Position numbers and translations under genes: made by a program
Notes under the pieces: model-generated
Database searches by the model: none
Told to the model about the DNA's origin: nothing
The model's input: only the letters and a program-made list of their open reading frames with translations
Source: Streptomyces halstedii
GTDB lineage: Bacteria > Actinomycetota > Actinomycetes > Streptomycetales > Streptomycetaceae
Direction of reading: 5' to 3'
Assembly: GCA_000720535.1 (NCBI GenBank)
Contig: JOAZ01000020.1
Location: forward strand, 209,681-273,680
DNA: 64,000 nucleotides
In this document: piece by piece, positions 45,283 to 54,318 of the stretch
Position numbering within the stretch: position 1 is the stretch's first letter
Layout: the number at the start of each line of letters is the position of its first letter

Positions 45283-46142
45283 TTGGTCTCCTCCTCGATG
45301 ACTGCCTCGACCTCGCCCAGCCCGTCCAGTTCCAGCCGGAACCGCCCCGGCCCGCCGATGGGCACCATCGGCCCGAGCGCGCCGGACATCACGACGTCAC
45401 CGGCCCGCAGCGGCTGTTCGCGCCGGGCCATCTCGCGCGCCAGCCAGGCCACGGCGACGACCGGCGAACCGAGGCAGGCGTGTCCCGCGCCGAAGGAGAC
45501 CGGTTCGCCGTCGCGGTGGAGCGTCATCCCGACCCGGGAGAGGTCCCGGGCGTCGAGCGTGTACGGGGTGGTCCCGAGGACGACCGCGCCGCTGGAGGCG
45601 TTGTCCGCGACGGTGTCGGTGATGGTCAGGTCCCAGTCCGCGATCCGGGAGTCGACGATCTCGACGGCGGGGAGCACGAATTCGGTGGCCCGCAGGACGT
45701 CCGCGACAGTGGCGCCGGGCAGGTCGAGGTCGCGGCCGAGCACGAAGGCGATCTCGCCCTCCGCACGCGGCTGGAGGAACCCGCCGAGCGGCAGCGGCTC
45801 GCCGTGGGCGTACGTCATGTCGTCGAAGAGCACCCCGAAGTCCGGCTGGTACACACCGAACTGCTGCTGTACGACGGGGGCGGTGAGCCCGATCTTGGCG
45901 CCCACCCGGCGTGCCCCGGAGGCGGTTCTGGCGGCGGCGACGCGGCGCTGGACCTCGTAGGCGGCGTCGATGTCGGTCGGGCCCAGGTGCTGCCGGACCG
46001 GTGCGCAGGGGGTGCGGGTGAGCGCGGCGGTGGTGAGCAGCGCGGCGGCGGTGGCGATGCGCCCGTCGGTGCCGGTGGACTCGTCAGGGCCCGTGCTCTC
46101 GTGGGTGCCGGTGTTCTCGTGGGTGCCCGGGGGTGGTGTCAC
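45279..46142 (-). CDS. nbaH: 2-oxopent-4-enoate hydratase with a repetitive N-terminal extension
   Basis: A 287-residue hydratase of the MhpD/DmpE type: [18 protein letters not shown] and [16 protein letters not shown] define the branch. It hydrates 2-oxopent-4-enoate to 4-hydroxy-2-oxovalerate. The first 27 or so residues are a Thr/Glu/Ser/Gly low-complexity stretch ([12 protein letters not shown]) encoded by short DNA repeats at about 46060-46135. Family homology begins only at [12 protein letters not shown] 46142 overlaps the upstream dehydrogenase stop, supporting that start despite the odd extension. Confidence 0.88.
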   Translation of the reverse strand: MTPPPGTHENTGTHESTGPDESTGTDGRIATAAALLTTAALTRTPCAPVRQHLGPTDIDAAYEVQRRVAAARTASGARRVGAKIGLTAPVVQQQFGVYQPDFGVLFDDMTYAHGEPLPLGGFLQPRAEGEIAFVLGRDLDLPGATVADVLRATEFVLPAVEIVDSRIADWDLTITDTVADNASSGAVVLGTTPYTLDARDLSRVGMTLHRDGEPVSFGAGHACLGSPVVAVAWLAREMARREQPLRAGDVVMSGALGPMVPIGGPGRFRLELDGLGEVEAVIEEETK

Positions 46143-47614
46143 AGCTGTACGCACACATTCGTCGGCTCGGTGTAGAAGTGCAGGGAGGATTCGCCGCCCT
46201 CGCGGCCGATGCCGGAGAGCCCGACTCCGCCGAAGGGCGAGCGCAGGTCGCGCAGGAACCAGGTGTTGACCCAGGCCATGCCCACGTTCATCGACTGCGC
46301 CACACGGTGACCGCGGCGCAGGTCGTTGGTCCACACCGACGCCGCGAGGCCGTAGTCGGTGTCGTTGGCCAGGGCGATCGCCTCGGCCTCGGTGTCGAAG
46401 GGGATGAGCGCGGCCACCGGGCCGAAGATCTCCTCGCGTACGACCCGGTCGGCGTTGGTCAGGCCGGTCCACAGCGTCGGCTCGATCCACGAACCGCCGT
46501 CCAGGCCCTCCCCCAGCCGGGGCACCCCTCCGCCGGTGATCACCTCGGCGCCGGCCTGTTCGGCCAGGTCGAAGTAGTGGAGGACCTTGTCCCGGTGGGT
46601 CTGCGAGATCAACGGACCCGTGGTGGTGGCCTCGTCCAGCGGACGCCCCAGCCGCAGGCCCCGGGCCCGCTCCACGAGCCCGCCCGCGATGTCGTCGAAC
46701 ACGGACCGCTGTACGTAGACCCGCTCGGTGCACAGGCAGACCTGACCGGTGTTGGTGAACACCGACCTGGTGAGTCCGTTCAGGGCCTCGTCGATGTCGA
46801 CGTCGTCGAAGACGACGGCGGCGTTCTTGCCGCCGAGTTCGAAGGACACCGGGCGGACCCGGGGCGCGACCGTCTTCATCACGTGCGAGCCGGTCGCCGA
46901 GGAACCGGTGAAGGTCACGCCGTCGATCCCGGGGTGGGACGTCACGTACTCGCCGGCCGATCCGCCGCCGAATCCGTGGACGACGTTGTACACACCGGCG
47001 GGGAGGCCGGCCTCGGCCAGGACCTCGGCGAGCAGGGTGGCCGTGGAGGGCGTCTCCTCGCTGGGCTTGACGACCACGGCGTTGCCGCAGGCGAGGGCGG
47101 GGGCGATCTTCCAGGTCAGCAGGAGGAGCGGCAGGTTCCACGGCACGATGACCGCGACGACGCCGAGCGGCTTGCGGACCGCGTAGTTGAGGGCCTGTCT
47201 GCCGCCCGGGAGGTCGGTGAGGAACGACTCCTGGCCCGCCGCGGCGACCACGTCCGCGAAGGTGCGGAAGTTCGCGACGGCCCGTGCCACATCCAGTTCG
47301 CGCGCCTGCGTGACCGGTTTTCCGGTGTCGGCGATCTCCGCGGCGACGAACTCCTCGAAGCGCTCCTCGATCCGGTCCGCGGCGCGGCGCAGCAGTGCGG
47401 CCCTCTCGCGTACCGGTGTACTCGCCCACCCGTCGTCCAGGGCCCGCCGGGCCGCGGCCACGGCGCGGTCCACGAGGGGTTCGTCCGCCTCGTGGACGCG
47501 AGCGTGGACCGCCCCGGTGGCCGGGTCCACCTTGGTGAAGCTGCTGCGCTCGTCGGGTTCGACGAACCGTCCGTCAACGAAATTGCGGATCCACCGCCCA
47601 GTATCTGCCGTCAT
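46139..47614 (-). CDS. nbaE: 2-aminomuconate-6-semialdehyde dehydrogenase (ALDH superfamily)
   Basis: An NAD-dependent aldehyde dehydrogenase of 491 residues from ATG 47614. It shows GVVAVIVPWNLPLLLLTWKIA, the catalytic Glu in SFELGGKNAA and the nucleophile in TNTGQVCLCTERVYV. First gene of the eight-gene operon; it should oxidise 2-aminomuconate semialdehyde to 2-aminomuconate. Upstream starts at 47641 (ATG) and 47650 (TTG) are in frame and none has an ideal ribosome site, so the N terminus is uncertain by up to 12 residues. Confidence 0.88.
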   Translation of the reverse strand: MTADTGRWIRNFVDGRFVEPDERSSFTKVDPATGAVHARVHEADEPLVDRAVAAARRALDDGWASTPVRERAALLRRAADRIEERFEEFVAAEIADTGKPVTQARELDVARAVANFRTFADVVAAAGQESFLTDLPGGRQALNYAVRKPLGVVAVIVPWNLPLLLLTWKIAPALACGNAVVVKPSEETPSTATLLAEVLAEAGLPAGVYNVVHGFGGGSAGEYVTSHPGIDGVTFTGSSATGSHVMKTVAPRVRPVSFELGGKNAAVVFDDVDIDEALNGLTRSVFTNTGQVCLCTERVYVQRSVFDDIAGGLVERARGLRLGRPLDEATTTGPLISQTHRDKVLHYFDLAEQAGAEVITGGGVPRLGEGLDGGSWIEPTLWTGLTNADRVVREEIFGPVAALIPFDTEAEAIALANDTDYGLAASVWTNDLRRGHRVAQSMNVGMAWVNTWFLRDLRSPFGGVGLSGIGREGGESSLHFYTEPTNVCVQL

Positions 47615-47668
47615 GCCCCTCACTCTGGGAGGTGCAGCCATATCAAACAAATGAACTTCTCGTGACCT

Positions 47669-47690
47669 GACATATCAGGGTTGGTATGTC
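47669..47690 (-). promoter_or_regulatory. Operator-like element 1 (GACATACCA-N5-GATAT), minus orientation
   Basis: Read on the minus strand this 22-bp element matches the one at 47806 at 16 of 22 positions. It is also close to a palindrome (tgacata / tatgtca). It lies 55-76 bp upstream of nbaE, where it could control the operon. Confidence 0.6.
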
Positions 47691-47805
47691 ACCTTGCCGC
47701 AGGCAGGCCATGGGCGGGACACTCCCGAGGGCGAACCGACCCGCCACAGCCGTCCGTCCACCGGACCGGGCGACCGACTCCCCGCAGCCACGACAGCGCG
47801 ACCGA

Positions 47806-47827
47806 GACATACCAGAACCGATATACC
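47806..47827 (+). promoter_or_regulatory. Operator-like element 2 (GACATACCA-N5-GATAT), plus orientation
   Basis: Second copy, on the plus strand and inverted relative to copy 1, about 135-156 bp before the symporter ATG. Two inverted copies in one divergent promoter (gap 47615-47961) suggest a shared regulator for uptake and catabolism. Confidence 0.6.
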
Positions 47828-47961
47828 AAACCCCCGATTCGGCATTTGTGCGTCATGTCTCACGGGGTGAGTATCCACCGATAACGCGTCACACCCCGCC
47901 GGCCGCCGTAGCGGCTCCGCCGGGCAAGAGACCGCGAGTCACCCAAGCGATAGGTCACCCC

Positions 47962-49305
47962 ATGAGTAATCCGTCTCCAGAAGAAACAGCGGGCGGTGCC
48001 GCGACCGCTCCGGGAAGAACGGCGGTCGCGACGCTGGCCGGCACCACACTTGAGTGGTACGACTTCTTCCTCTACGGCACGGCCGCCGCCCTCATCTTCG
48101 ACAAGCAGTTCTTTCCCTCGCTGAGCCCGACCGCGGGAACTCTGGCGGCGTTCAGCACACTTGCCGTCGGTTTCGTCGCCCGGCCACTCGGCGGTCTGGT
48201 CTTCGGGCATTTCGGGGACCGCATCGGGCGGAAGGCGACCCTGGTGGTCTCCCTCGTGATGATGGGAATCGGCTCCACCCTCATCGGCGCCATTCCGAAC
48301 TACGACTCGATCGGTTTCTGGGCGCCGGTCCTGCTGGTTCTCCTGCGCATCGTCCAGGGCATCGGCCTCGGTGGTGAGGGCGCGGGCGCGACGCTGATGT
48401 CGATGGAGCACGCCCCGAAGGGCAAACGGAACCTCTACGCGGGGTTCCCCCAGATGGGCACCCCCGCGGGGCTGGTCCTGGCCAACATCATCTTCCTCGT
48501 CACCAACTCGCTCATGGGCGACAACGCGTTCACCTCATGGGGCTGGCGCATACCCTTCCTGCTGAGCTTCGTCCTCGTCGCGGTGGGCCTGGTCATCCGG
48601 CTCCGCGTCACCGAGTCCCCGTCCTTCAACCGCGTCCTGGAACAGGACGACGTCGTCAGGTTCCCGCTCGCGGAATCCTTCAAGGTCGGATTCCCCCGCC
48701 TCGGGCTGACCCTGCTCGCGGTCGTCGCGAACTCCGCCGTCGCTTATGTGTTCATGGTGTTCACCCTGTCCTACGGCACCAAGAACCTCGCGTACGACCG
48801 GCAGTTCCTCATTCTGAGCGTGACCGCGGCCGCCGTCCTGTGGTTCGCGACCATTCCGGTGTGGACGAAAATCGCCGACCGCTACGGCCGGCGGGCGATG
48901 TTCGTCGGCGGCTCGGCCGCGATCCTGGCCTGGTGCGCCGTCTTCTTCCCGCTCTTCGACACGGGCAGCGATGTCCTCGCCGTCGTGGCACTCGCCGGAA
49001 TGGGGCTCATCATACCGGTGACGCACTGTGTGCAAGGCGCGATCATCGCCGACACCTTCCCCGCCCACGTGCGCTATTCGGGGTCCTCCCTGATCCTCCA
49101 GACCGGCGCCATCCTCGGCGGCGGCCTCGCCCCGATGATCTCCACCGCGCTGCTGGGCGACGGCGGTTCCTCGACCGGTGTGACGTGGTACCTCGTCACC
49201 ATGTGCGCCATCAGCCTCGGCGGAGCGATCGCCCTGTTCCGCACGGTGCCCGGCGGGCCGGCCGCCGGGAACCAGCCGCCCGCCAGGACCCTCACGCAGG
49301 TCTGA
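47962..49305 (+). CDS. MHS-family metabolite:H+ symporter (MFS)
   Basis: A 447-residue transporter with 12 predicted membrane segments. TTLEWYDFFLYGTAAALIF and the GFVARPLGGLVFGHFGDRIGRKATL block define the metabolite/H+ symporter family, whose members import organic and aromatic acids. Divergent from the 3-hydroxyanthranilate operon and sharing its operator-like elements, it probably imports an aromatic acid feeding that pathway. ATG 47962 begins the family homology; the upstream open frame is non-coding. Confidence 0.9.
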   Translation: MSNPSPEETAGGAATAPGRTAVATLAGTTLEWYDFFLYGTAAALIFDKQFFPSLSPTAGTLAAFSTLAVGFVARPLGGLVFGHFGDRIGRKATLVVSLVMMGIGSTLIGAIPNYDSIGFWAPVLLVLLRIVQGIGLGGEGAGATLMSMEHAPKGKRNLYAGFPQMGTPAGLVLANIIFLVTNSLMGDNAFTSWGWRIPFLLSFVLVAVGLVIRLRVTESPSFNRVLEQDDVVRFPLAESFKVGFPRLGLTLLAVVANSAVAYVFMVFTLSYGTKNLAYDRQFLILSVTAAAVLWFATIPVWTKIADRYGRRAMFVGGSAAILAWCAVFFPLFDTGSDVLAVVALAGMGLIIPVTHCVQGAIIADTFPAHVRYSGSSLILQTGAILGGGLAPMISTALLGDGGSSTGVTWYLVTMCAISLGGAIALFRTVPGGPAAGNQPPARTLTQV

Positions 49306-49468
49306 TCCGGCCACCCGGGGCCCACCGTTCGTATCCGCGCGGGCCCCGGCACCGCCGCCCCGTACCCGTCGCGCGTACGGTTCGTCCCGGGCCCGCCGCG
49401 CGGCGCCCAGGTTCCGCCGGTCCGCCCCTCCCCGCAGGGGCCGGACCGGCCGATTGTGGAGGTATCCC

Positions 49469-50680
49469 ATGACCGCACCGTCGAGTGTCCGGACCGGACC
49501 CGTCCGCTACGCCACCGCGGAGCGCTTCGCGCGCCCCCGCCCCGTGACGGCCCAGGACGCGCGCCCGTCGAGCGGCGAGATCTGCCCGCAACTGCCCTCC
49601 CGCCTCGACGCGGTGATGGGCCCGCCCCTCGACAGCCGGCCCCAGGGCGAGGACTGCCTGAACCTGTCGGTCACCACACCGGCCCGGGACTCCCGGGCCC
49701 GGCCGGTCATGGTCTGGTTCCACGGCGGCGGGTTCAGCAGCGGCGCCGGCCTCAGGGACTGGTACGACGGCGGAGCGCTCGCCGCGCAGGGCGACGTGGT
49801 GGTCGTCGCGGTCAACTACCGTCTCGGGGCGCTCGGGTACCTCTGCCTCGACGGAGTCAGCGAGGGCAACCTCGGCCTGTACGACCAGCTCGAAGCCCTC
49901 CGCTGGGTCAGGACCCACATCGCCGCGTACGGCGGCGACCCCGGCAACGTCACGGTCTTCGGGCAGTCCGCCGGCGCCCTGTCCATCCGGCTGCTGATGG
50001 AGATGCCGGAGGCCCGGGGCCTCTTCCACCGCGCGATCCTCCAGAGCGCCCCTCTCCCGATCGGCGCCCGGCCCCGCCCCGAAGCCCTCGCCCTCGGCCG
50101 GACCTTCACCGGCTTCCTCGCGGACGACCCGCGCACAGCCCCGCTCCCCGCGCTCCTGGAGGCCCAGCGGGAGACGGCGGTGGACCACCGGCGACGGACC
50201 GGCAGCACGCTGGAACCACCGTTCACCCCGGTCGAGTACACCGGCCCCGCCCACTCCCCCGGCACCGCCTTCGAGGAGAACGTGCGCGGCATGGACGTCA
50301 TGTACGGCTGGAACGCCGACGACATGACCGCGTTCCCCGGTGAGGGCGACGACGCCCGGGAGCTGACCCGGCGGACGTACGAGGAACCGCTCGGCAGACT
50401 CGGGGAGCGGCTGGCGCGGGCCGGGGCCCGGGTCCACACGTACCGCCTCGACTGGCGGCCCGCCGGATCCCCCTTCGGCGCCACCCACTGCGTCGAACTG
50501 CCGCTGCTCCTGGGCACCCGGAACGCCTGGCGCGGTTCGCCGATGCTCGGGGACACCTCCTGGGAGGACGTCGAGACCATCGGCGCGACCCTGCGCACGG
50601 CCTGGACCGGCTTCGCCCGCACGGGCGCGCCCGGCCCCGTCCTCGCTCCGCTGCACTGCGCCCGGGGCCCCGAGGCGTGA
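49469..50680 (+). CDS. Type-B carboxylesterase (short form)
   Basis: A 403-residue alpha/beta-hydrolase with the oxyanion loop VWFHGGGFSSGAG, the nucleophile elbow GQSAGALS, an RYA-type start (GPVRYATAERFARP) and a late His in GATHCVELPLLLG. Family members are usually about 500 residues, so an internal segment appears reduced; no frameshift was noticed. ATG 49469 follows ggagg. Substrate unknown. Independent of the preceding operon. Confidence 0.85.
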   Translation: MTAPSSVRTGPVRYATAERFARPRPVTAQDARPSSGEICPQLPSRLDAVMGPPLDSRPQGEDCLNLSVTTPARDSRARPVMVWFHGGGFSSGAGLRDWYDGGALAAQGDVVVVAVNYRLGALGYLCLDGVSEGNLGLYDQLEALRWVRTHIAAYGGDPGNVTVFGQSAGALSIRLLMEMPEARGLFHRAILQSAPLPIGARPRPEALALGRTFTGFLADDPRTAPLPALLEAQRETAVDHRRRTGSTLEPPFTPVEYTGPAHSPGTAFEENVRGMDVMYGWNADDMTAFPGEGDDARELTRRTYEEPLGRLGERLARAGARVHTYRLDWRPAGSPFGATHCVELPLLLGTRNAWRGSPMLGDTSWEDVETIGATLRTAWTGFARTGAPGPVLAPLHCARGPEA

Positions 50681-50802
50681 CGAGCCCGGGCCCCCTCCAC
50701 CGCGCCGAAGTCAGGGGCACCGCCCGGCGCCTGAGCTCCGGCACGGCCGCGCCCCCGAAGGCACCGGCGCGCCCGGAGCCGGGACGTCGGGGCCCGGGGA
50801 GG

Positions 50803-51012
50803 TCAGCCGGGGTAGGGAGGCGCCTCAGGGAGCGGCCGGTGGCCGTCGGACCACTCGTTGACCCAGCCGCAGCCGGAGCAGGAATACCGGCCGTCAAGCC
50901 CCGCGATCTCGGTCCCGCACTGAGCGCACCCTATGTAGGTGATCATGGGGTGCGGGGAGGACTGGGGCTTCTCGGACCGGGTCGGCGGTTCCGGTTCCTG
51001 GGTCGTTGCCAT
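50803..51012 (-). CDS. Small zinc-ribbon protein (69 aa)
   Basis: A 69-residue protein with two cysteine pairs, CAQCG and CSGCGW, spaced 14 residues apart, forming a typical zinc ribbon, followed by a Pro-rich tail. Small ribbons of this kind are widespread in Streptomyces and of unknown function. ATG 51012 is preceded by a gagcatgg-like weak site. A second, overlapping frame upstream also encodes a CxxC motif. Confidence 0.7.
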   Translation of the reverse strand: MATTQEPEPPTRSEKPQSSPHPMITYIGCAQCGTEIAGLDGRYSCSGCGWVNEWSDGHRPLPEAPPYPG

Positions 51013-51143
51013 GCTCGGAGGCTACCGTCACGGGCGGCCGCGCGACCCCGGTAATCCCGGATGACCAGCCGCACTGGTTGCCGCACGTCCAGGACCCGCC
51101 GGATCCCTGTGACCGCTCCCGCTCCACACCTGGGACAGTTCAC
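50943..51143 (-). CDS. Possible second small Cys-containing ORF overlapping the zinc-ribbon gene
   Basis: GTG 51143 has a very good gaggggga site three bases upstream and opens a 66-codon frame beginning VNCPRCGAGAVTG. Only one CxxC is present in this frame; a second cysteine pair (TCGNQCGW) occurs in a neighbouring frame, as if a ribbon had been split by a frameshift. The last 70 bases overlap the 69-aa gene. Could be a decayed ribbon gene or chance. Confidence 0.3.
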   Translation of the reverse strand: MNCPRCGAGAVTGIRRVLDVRQPVRLVIRDYRGRAAARDGSLRAWQRPRNRNRRPGPRSPSPPRTP

Positions 51144-51538
51144 GGCTCCCCCTCGCCACGCACCAGTCTGCCACCGGCATCGTGACGCCGGACGGTTCCT
51201 ACGGGCAAGGGGGCCGACCGGGAGAACCGTGGCTTCGGCCGGCACACCGGCCACGACGACCCCGATTTCCACAAGCGCCCACCTGGGAACGCCGCCCCGG
51301 ACGAAGATGGAATCGTTCTGTCGTCAGGTCCCTCCACTGTCCGCGCCGGTGCCGGGCACGGGAGTGGCGGCGAAAGGAGCGCATCGCTCGTCCGGCCTCC
51401 CCGGCCGGCCGGTTCGACCCGCACCACCGGTGGTCCACGCCGTATCGCTGCCCGCACTCCTCGAAGGGGCCCGGCTCCCCGCCCCACCGCCCGACAGGCC
51501 GACGTCACCGCTTCCTCCACCCGGTAAGGACCCACGCC
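51144..51538. other. Intergenic region upstream of epoxide hydrolase, no gene seen
   Basis: About 395 bp with no convincing coding frame on either strand. It presumably contains the hydrolase promoter. Codon-position GC bias of the open frames here is not gene-like. Confidence 0.5.
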
Positions 51539-52774
51539 ATGACCGCCCCTCACGCCTTTCCCCTGGAGCCCACCCCGATCCACGTGGCCGACCAGGTCCT
51601 CGACGACCTGCGCTCCCGTCTCGCGTCGACCCGTCCGCCGCTGGACGAAGGGAACGAGGACTGGTCCTACGGCGTCCCGGACAGCTACCTCCGTGAGCTG
51701 GTCGCCTACTGGCGGGACGGCTACGACTGGCGCAAGGCCGAAGCCGCCATCAACGCCCACGAGCATTACCAGGTGAACGTCGCCGGTGTCCCGGTGCACT
51801 TCATGCGCGAGCCCGGCCGCGGCCCCCGCCCGGTCCCGTTGATCCTCACCCACGGCTGGCCGTGGACGTTCTGGCACTGGTCGAAGGTGATCGGCCCGCT
51901 CGCCGACCCGGCGGCGTACGGCGGGGACCCCGCCGACGCGTTCGACGTCATCGTGCCGTCCCTGCCCGGCTTCGGTTTCCCCGGCCCGCTCACCGGCTTT
52001 CCGGACGTCAACTTCTGGAAGGTCTCCGACCTCTGGCACACCCTCATGACCGAGACCCTGGGATACGGGAAATACGCCGCCGGGGGCTGCGACATCGGCG
52101 GGATCGTCACCAGCCAGCTCGGCCACAAGTACGCCGACGAGCTGTACGGCATCCACATCGGCTCCGGACTGCCCCTCGACTTCTTCAACGGCCCGCGCGC
52201 CTGGGACTTCGCCCGGAATCGGCCCCTCACCGACGACCAGCCCGCCGACGTCCGCGCCCGCGTCGTCGAGCTGGACCACCGCCTGGCGTCCCACCTCGCC
52301 GTGCACATGCTCGACGGCGCCACCCTGGCCCACGGGCTGAGCGACTCCCCCGCCGGACTGCTCGCCTGGCTGCTGGAGCGCTGGAACGCCTGGAGCGACA
52401 ACGGCGGTGACGTCGAGTCCGTCTTCAGCAAGGACGACCTGCTCACCCACGCCACGATCTACTGGGTGAACAACTCCATCGCCACGTCGATGCGTTACTA
52501 CGCCAACGCCAACCGCTACCCCTGGGCCCCCGCCCACGACCGCGTCCCGGTCGTACAGACCCCGGTCGGCCTCACGCTCGTCACGTACGAGAACCCACCC
52601 GGCATCCACACCGCCGACGAACGGGTCCGGGCGTTCAAGACCGGCCCCCAGGCCGACTGGTTCAACCATGTCAACGTCAACGCCCATGACCACGGGGGGC
52701 ACTTCACCCCCTGGGAGAACCCCGACGCCTGGGTGAGCGACCTGCGCCGCACGTTCCGCGGCCGCAGGCCCTGA
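51539..52774 (+). CDS. Epoxide hydrolase with EHN domain
   Basis: A 411-residue alpha/beta-hydrolase. The N-terminal EHN region (IHVADQVLDDLRSRLASTRPP...WSYGVPDSYLRELVAYW) is followed by the oxyanion HGWP motif, nucleophile Asp in GGCDIGGIVTSQLG, a lid domain and a catalytic His in DHGGHFTPWENP. It opens epoxides to diols via an ester intermediate. ATG 51539 follows gtaagga. Monocistronic; a detoxification or catabolic role is likely, and no biosynthetic neighbour is obvious. Confidence 0.9.
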   Translation: MTAPHAFPLEPTPIHVADQVLDDLRSRLASTRPPLDEGNEDWSYGVPDSYLRELVAYWRDGYDWRKAEAAINAHEHYQVNVAGVPVHFMREPGRGPRPVPLILTHGWPWTFWHWSKVIGPLADPAAYGGDPADAFDVIVPSLPGFGFPGPLTGFPDVNFWKVSDLWHTLMTETLGYGKYAAGGCDIGGIVTSQLGHKYADELYGIHIGSGLPLDFFNGPRAWDFARNRPLTDDQPADVRARVVELDHRLASHLAVHMLDGATLAHGLSDSPAGLLAWLLERWNAWSDNGGDVESVFSKDDLLTHATIYWVNNSIATSMRYYANANRYPWAPAHDRVPVVQTPVGLTLVTYENPPGIHTADERVRAFKTGPQADWFNHVNVNAHDHGGHFTPWENPDAWVSDLRRTFRGRRP

Positions 52775-53090
52775 ACGACTCTGCGGGCCCTCTGACGACC
52801 GGCCAGGCGAACGTTGCCTTGCGGGGGCGCGCGGCGGGAGCGTCGGCAGCCAGGCTTCAGGCCGTTTCGCTGTCCTCACTCCCGAGCGGCACCGTTGAAG
52901 AGGCTCGATGAGAGTGGGGGACCCGTGAGAAGCGCGCCGGGAATTGCCACGGTGACGGCGAGCCGTGGGCCGGGCGAACGACCCTCGGCCTCGGCCACGA
53001 GGCGGCGGAGATGACTGTCGGTGTGGTGATCGGGATCGTTGTCGGGATCGCCTCTGTCAGCTGGGTCGTCTCGTCGCGCAGCACAATCTC
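52775..53090. other. Intergenic region between convergent genes
   Basis: About 316 bp between the epoxide hydrolase and the phosphodiesterase-family gene. A short frame from 53011 with a hydrophobic start is discussed under rejected items. No terminator hairpin is obvious. Confidence 0.5.
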
Positions 53091-54248
53091 TCAGCTTCGG
53101 ACCTGGAGTAGGGGGATGGACTGTTCGGCCTGGGTCATGGCGCCGTGGAGGCCGATCATTGAGCTGGCGCCCGGCTCTGTTTCGGTGGCGATGACGGCGA
53201 TGTCGTCGTGGGCGACGGCGATCACGTCACCGAGACGGCCCATGACGCGGTCCTCTACGTGCGGGCCGAACCAGCCCGCGGTGACGGCCTGCTCCCGCGA
53301 GGCGATCCACATCCGGTCGCCCAGGACCTCCGTCCAGACAGCGCGCACGTCCGCGGCGGCGCCGGCGGCGGTGTAGACGTGCCGGGCCCTGGCCTCGCCG
53401 CCGAGAAGGGACACTCCGGCGCGCAGCTCCCAGTCGTGGTCGAAGTCGACGCGGTCCTCCTCGGCGATGTCGACCATGCCGTGGTCGGCGGTGACGTAGA
53501 GGGCCGACCGGGGTGGCAGGCGGTTGGCCAGGCGTTCGGCCAGGCGGTCCGCGCGCATGAGTTCACCCCGCCATTCCTCGGAGTCGACGCCGTAGCGGTG
53601 GCCTGCTGCGTCGAGGTCGCTGATGTACGTGTAGACCACCGCACGGTCAGCCGCGGCGAGGAACGCGGCGGAGAGGTCCATCCTCTGGTCGGCGTCGTCG
53701 TCGCCGAAGAAGCTGCCGCCGGAGACGGCGATCCGAGTCAGGCCGGTGGCTGCGAACCTGGCGGGAAGGACCTGCGCCACCTGCACCCCGGCGTCGTGCA
53801 GGAGCTGGAAGACGGTCGGGTGGGGCTGCCAGACGGTGGGTTCGACCCAGGGCTCCCAACGGAGCTGGTTCATCAGGACGTTCTGGCCGGGCACCGCCAC
53901 GCTGTAGCCGGCCAGGCCGTGGTGCCCCACGGGCCGGCCCGTACCGAACGAGGCCAGGGAGGCGGCCGTGGTCGAGGGGAACCCCGCGCTCATCGCCGGC
54001 TGCTGGTCCGGCAGCGAGGCCAGGAAGGGCGCGTACGCCGCGTGCTCGCGCAGCTGCTCGCTGCCGAGCCCGTCGATGAGGAAGACGCAGACCCGGTCCG
54101 CGGGTGGCAGCACGAGGCGGGTCCTGGGGAGGCGGGCGCTGGGCGGCAGGTCGAAGCCCGCAGCCACGGCGGGCAGCAGGTCACTCAGCGTCCCGCTGCC
54201 GTAGGCGGGCACGGGCGCGTCGAAGGGGTCGAGCAGTTGTGTGGTCAT
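53091..54248 (-). CDS. Type I phosphodiesterase / nucleotide pyrophosphatase family protein
   Basis: A 385-residue alkaline-phosphatase-superfamily enzyme. Metal and nucleophile motifs are visible: FLIDGLGSEQL (Asp), GFPSTTAASLASFGTG (Thr nucleophile), YISDLDAAGHRYG and VTADHGMVDI. The family hydrolyses phosphodiester or pyrophosphate bonds of nucleotides. No signal peptide, so cytoplasmic. It is the last gene of the leftward run that starts at the PurM-like gene, 70 bp after the HAD gene. Members of this type also occur as housekeeping genes in Streptomyces, so membership in the run is likely but not certain. Confidence 0.85.
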   Translation of the reverse strand: MTTQLLDPFDAPVPAYGSGTLSDLLPAVAAGFDLPPSARLPRTRLVLPPADRVCVFLIDGLGSEQLREHAAYAPFLASLPDQQPAMSAGFPSTTAASLASFGTGRPVGHHGLAGYSVAVPGQNVLMNQLRWEPWVEPTVWQPHPTVFQLLHDAGVQVAQVLPARFAATGLTRIAVSGGSFFGDDDADQRMDLSAAFLAAADRAVVYTYISDLDAAGHRYGVDSEEWRGELMRADRLAERLANRLPPRSALYVTADHGMVDIAEEDRVDFDHDWELRAGVSLLGGEARARHVYTAAGAAADVRAVWTEVLGDRMWIASREQAVTAGWFGPHVEDRVMGRLGDVIAVAHDDIAVIATETEPGASSMIGLHGAMTQAEQSIPLLQVRS

Positions 54249-54318
54249 GTGCGGCGGTCTGCTGCTTCCGGCTGGTGGCGGGATGGGGTCCTCGGCTCCG
54301 GTGAAGGGGGAGCAGTGC

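Noticed and set aside
53011-53376. 121-codon frame starting with a membrane-helix-like segment (VGVVIGIVVGIASVSWVVSS)
   Set aside because: After about 30 codons it is antisense to the phosphodiesterase gene and loses any protein character. At most a truncated gene start.
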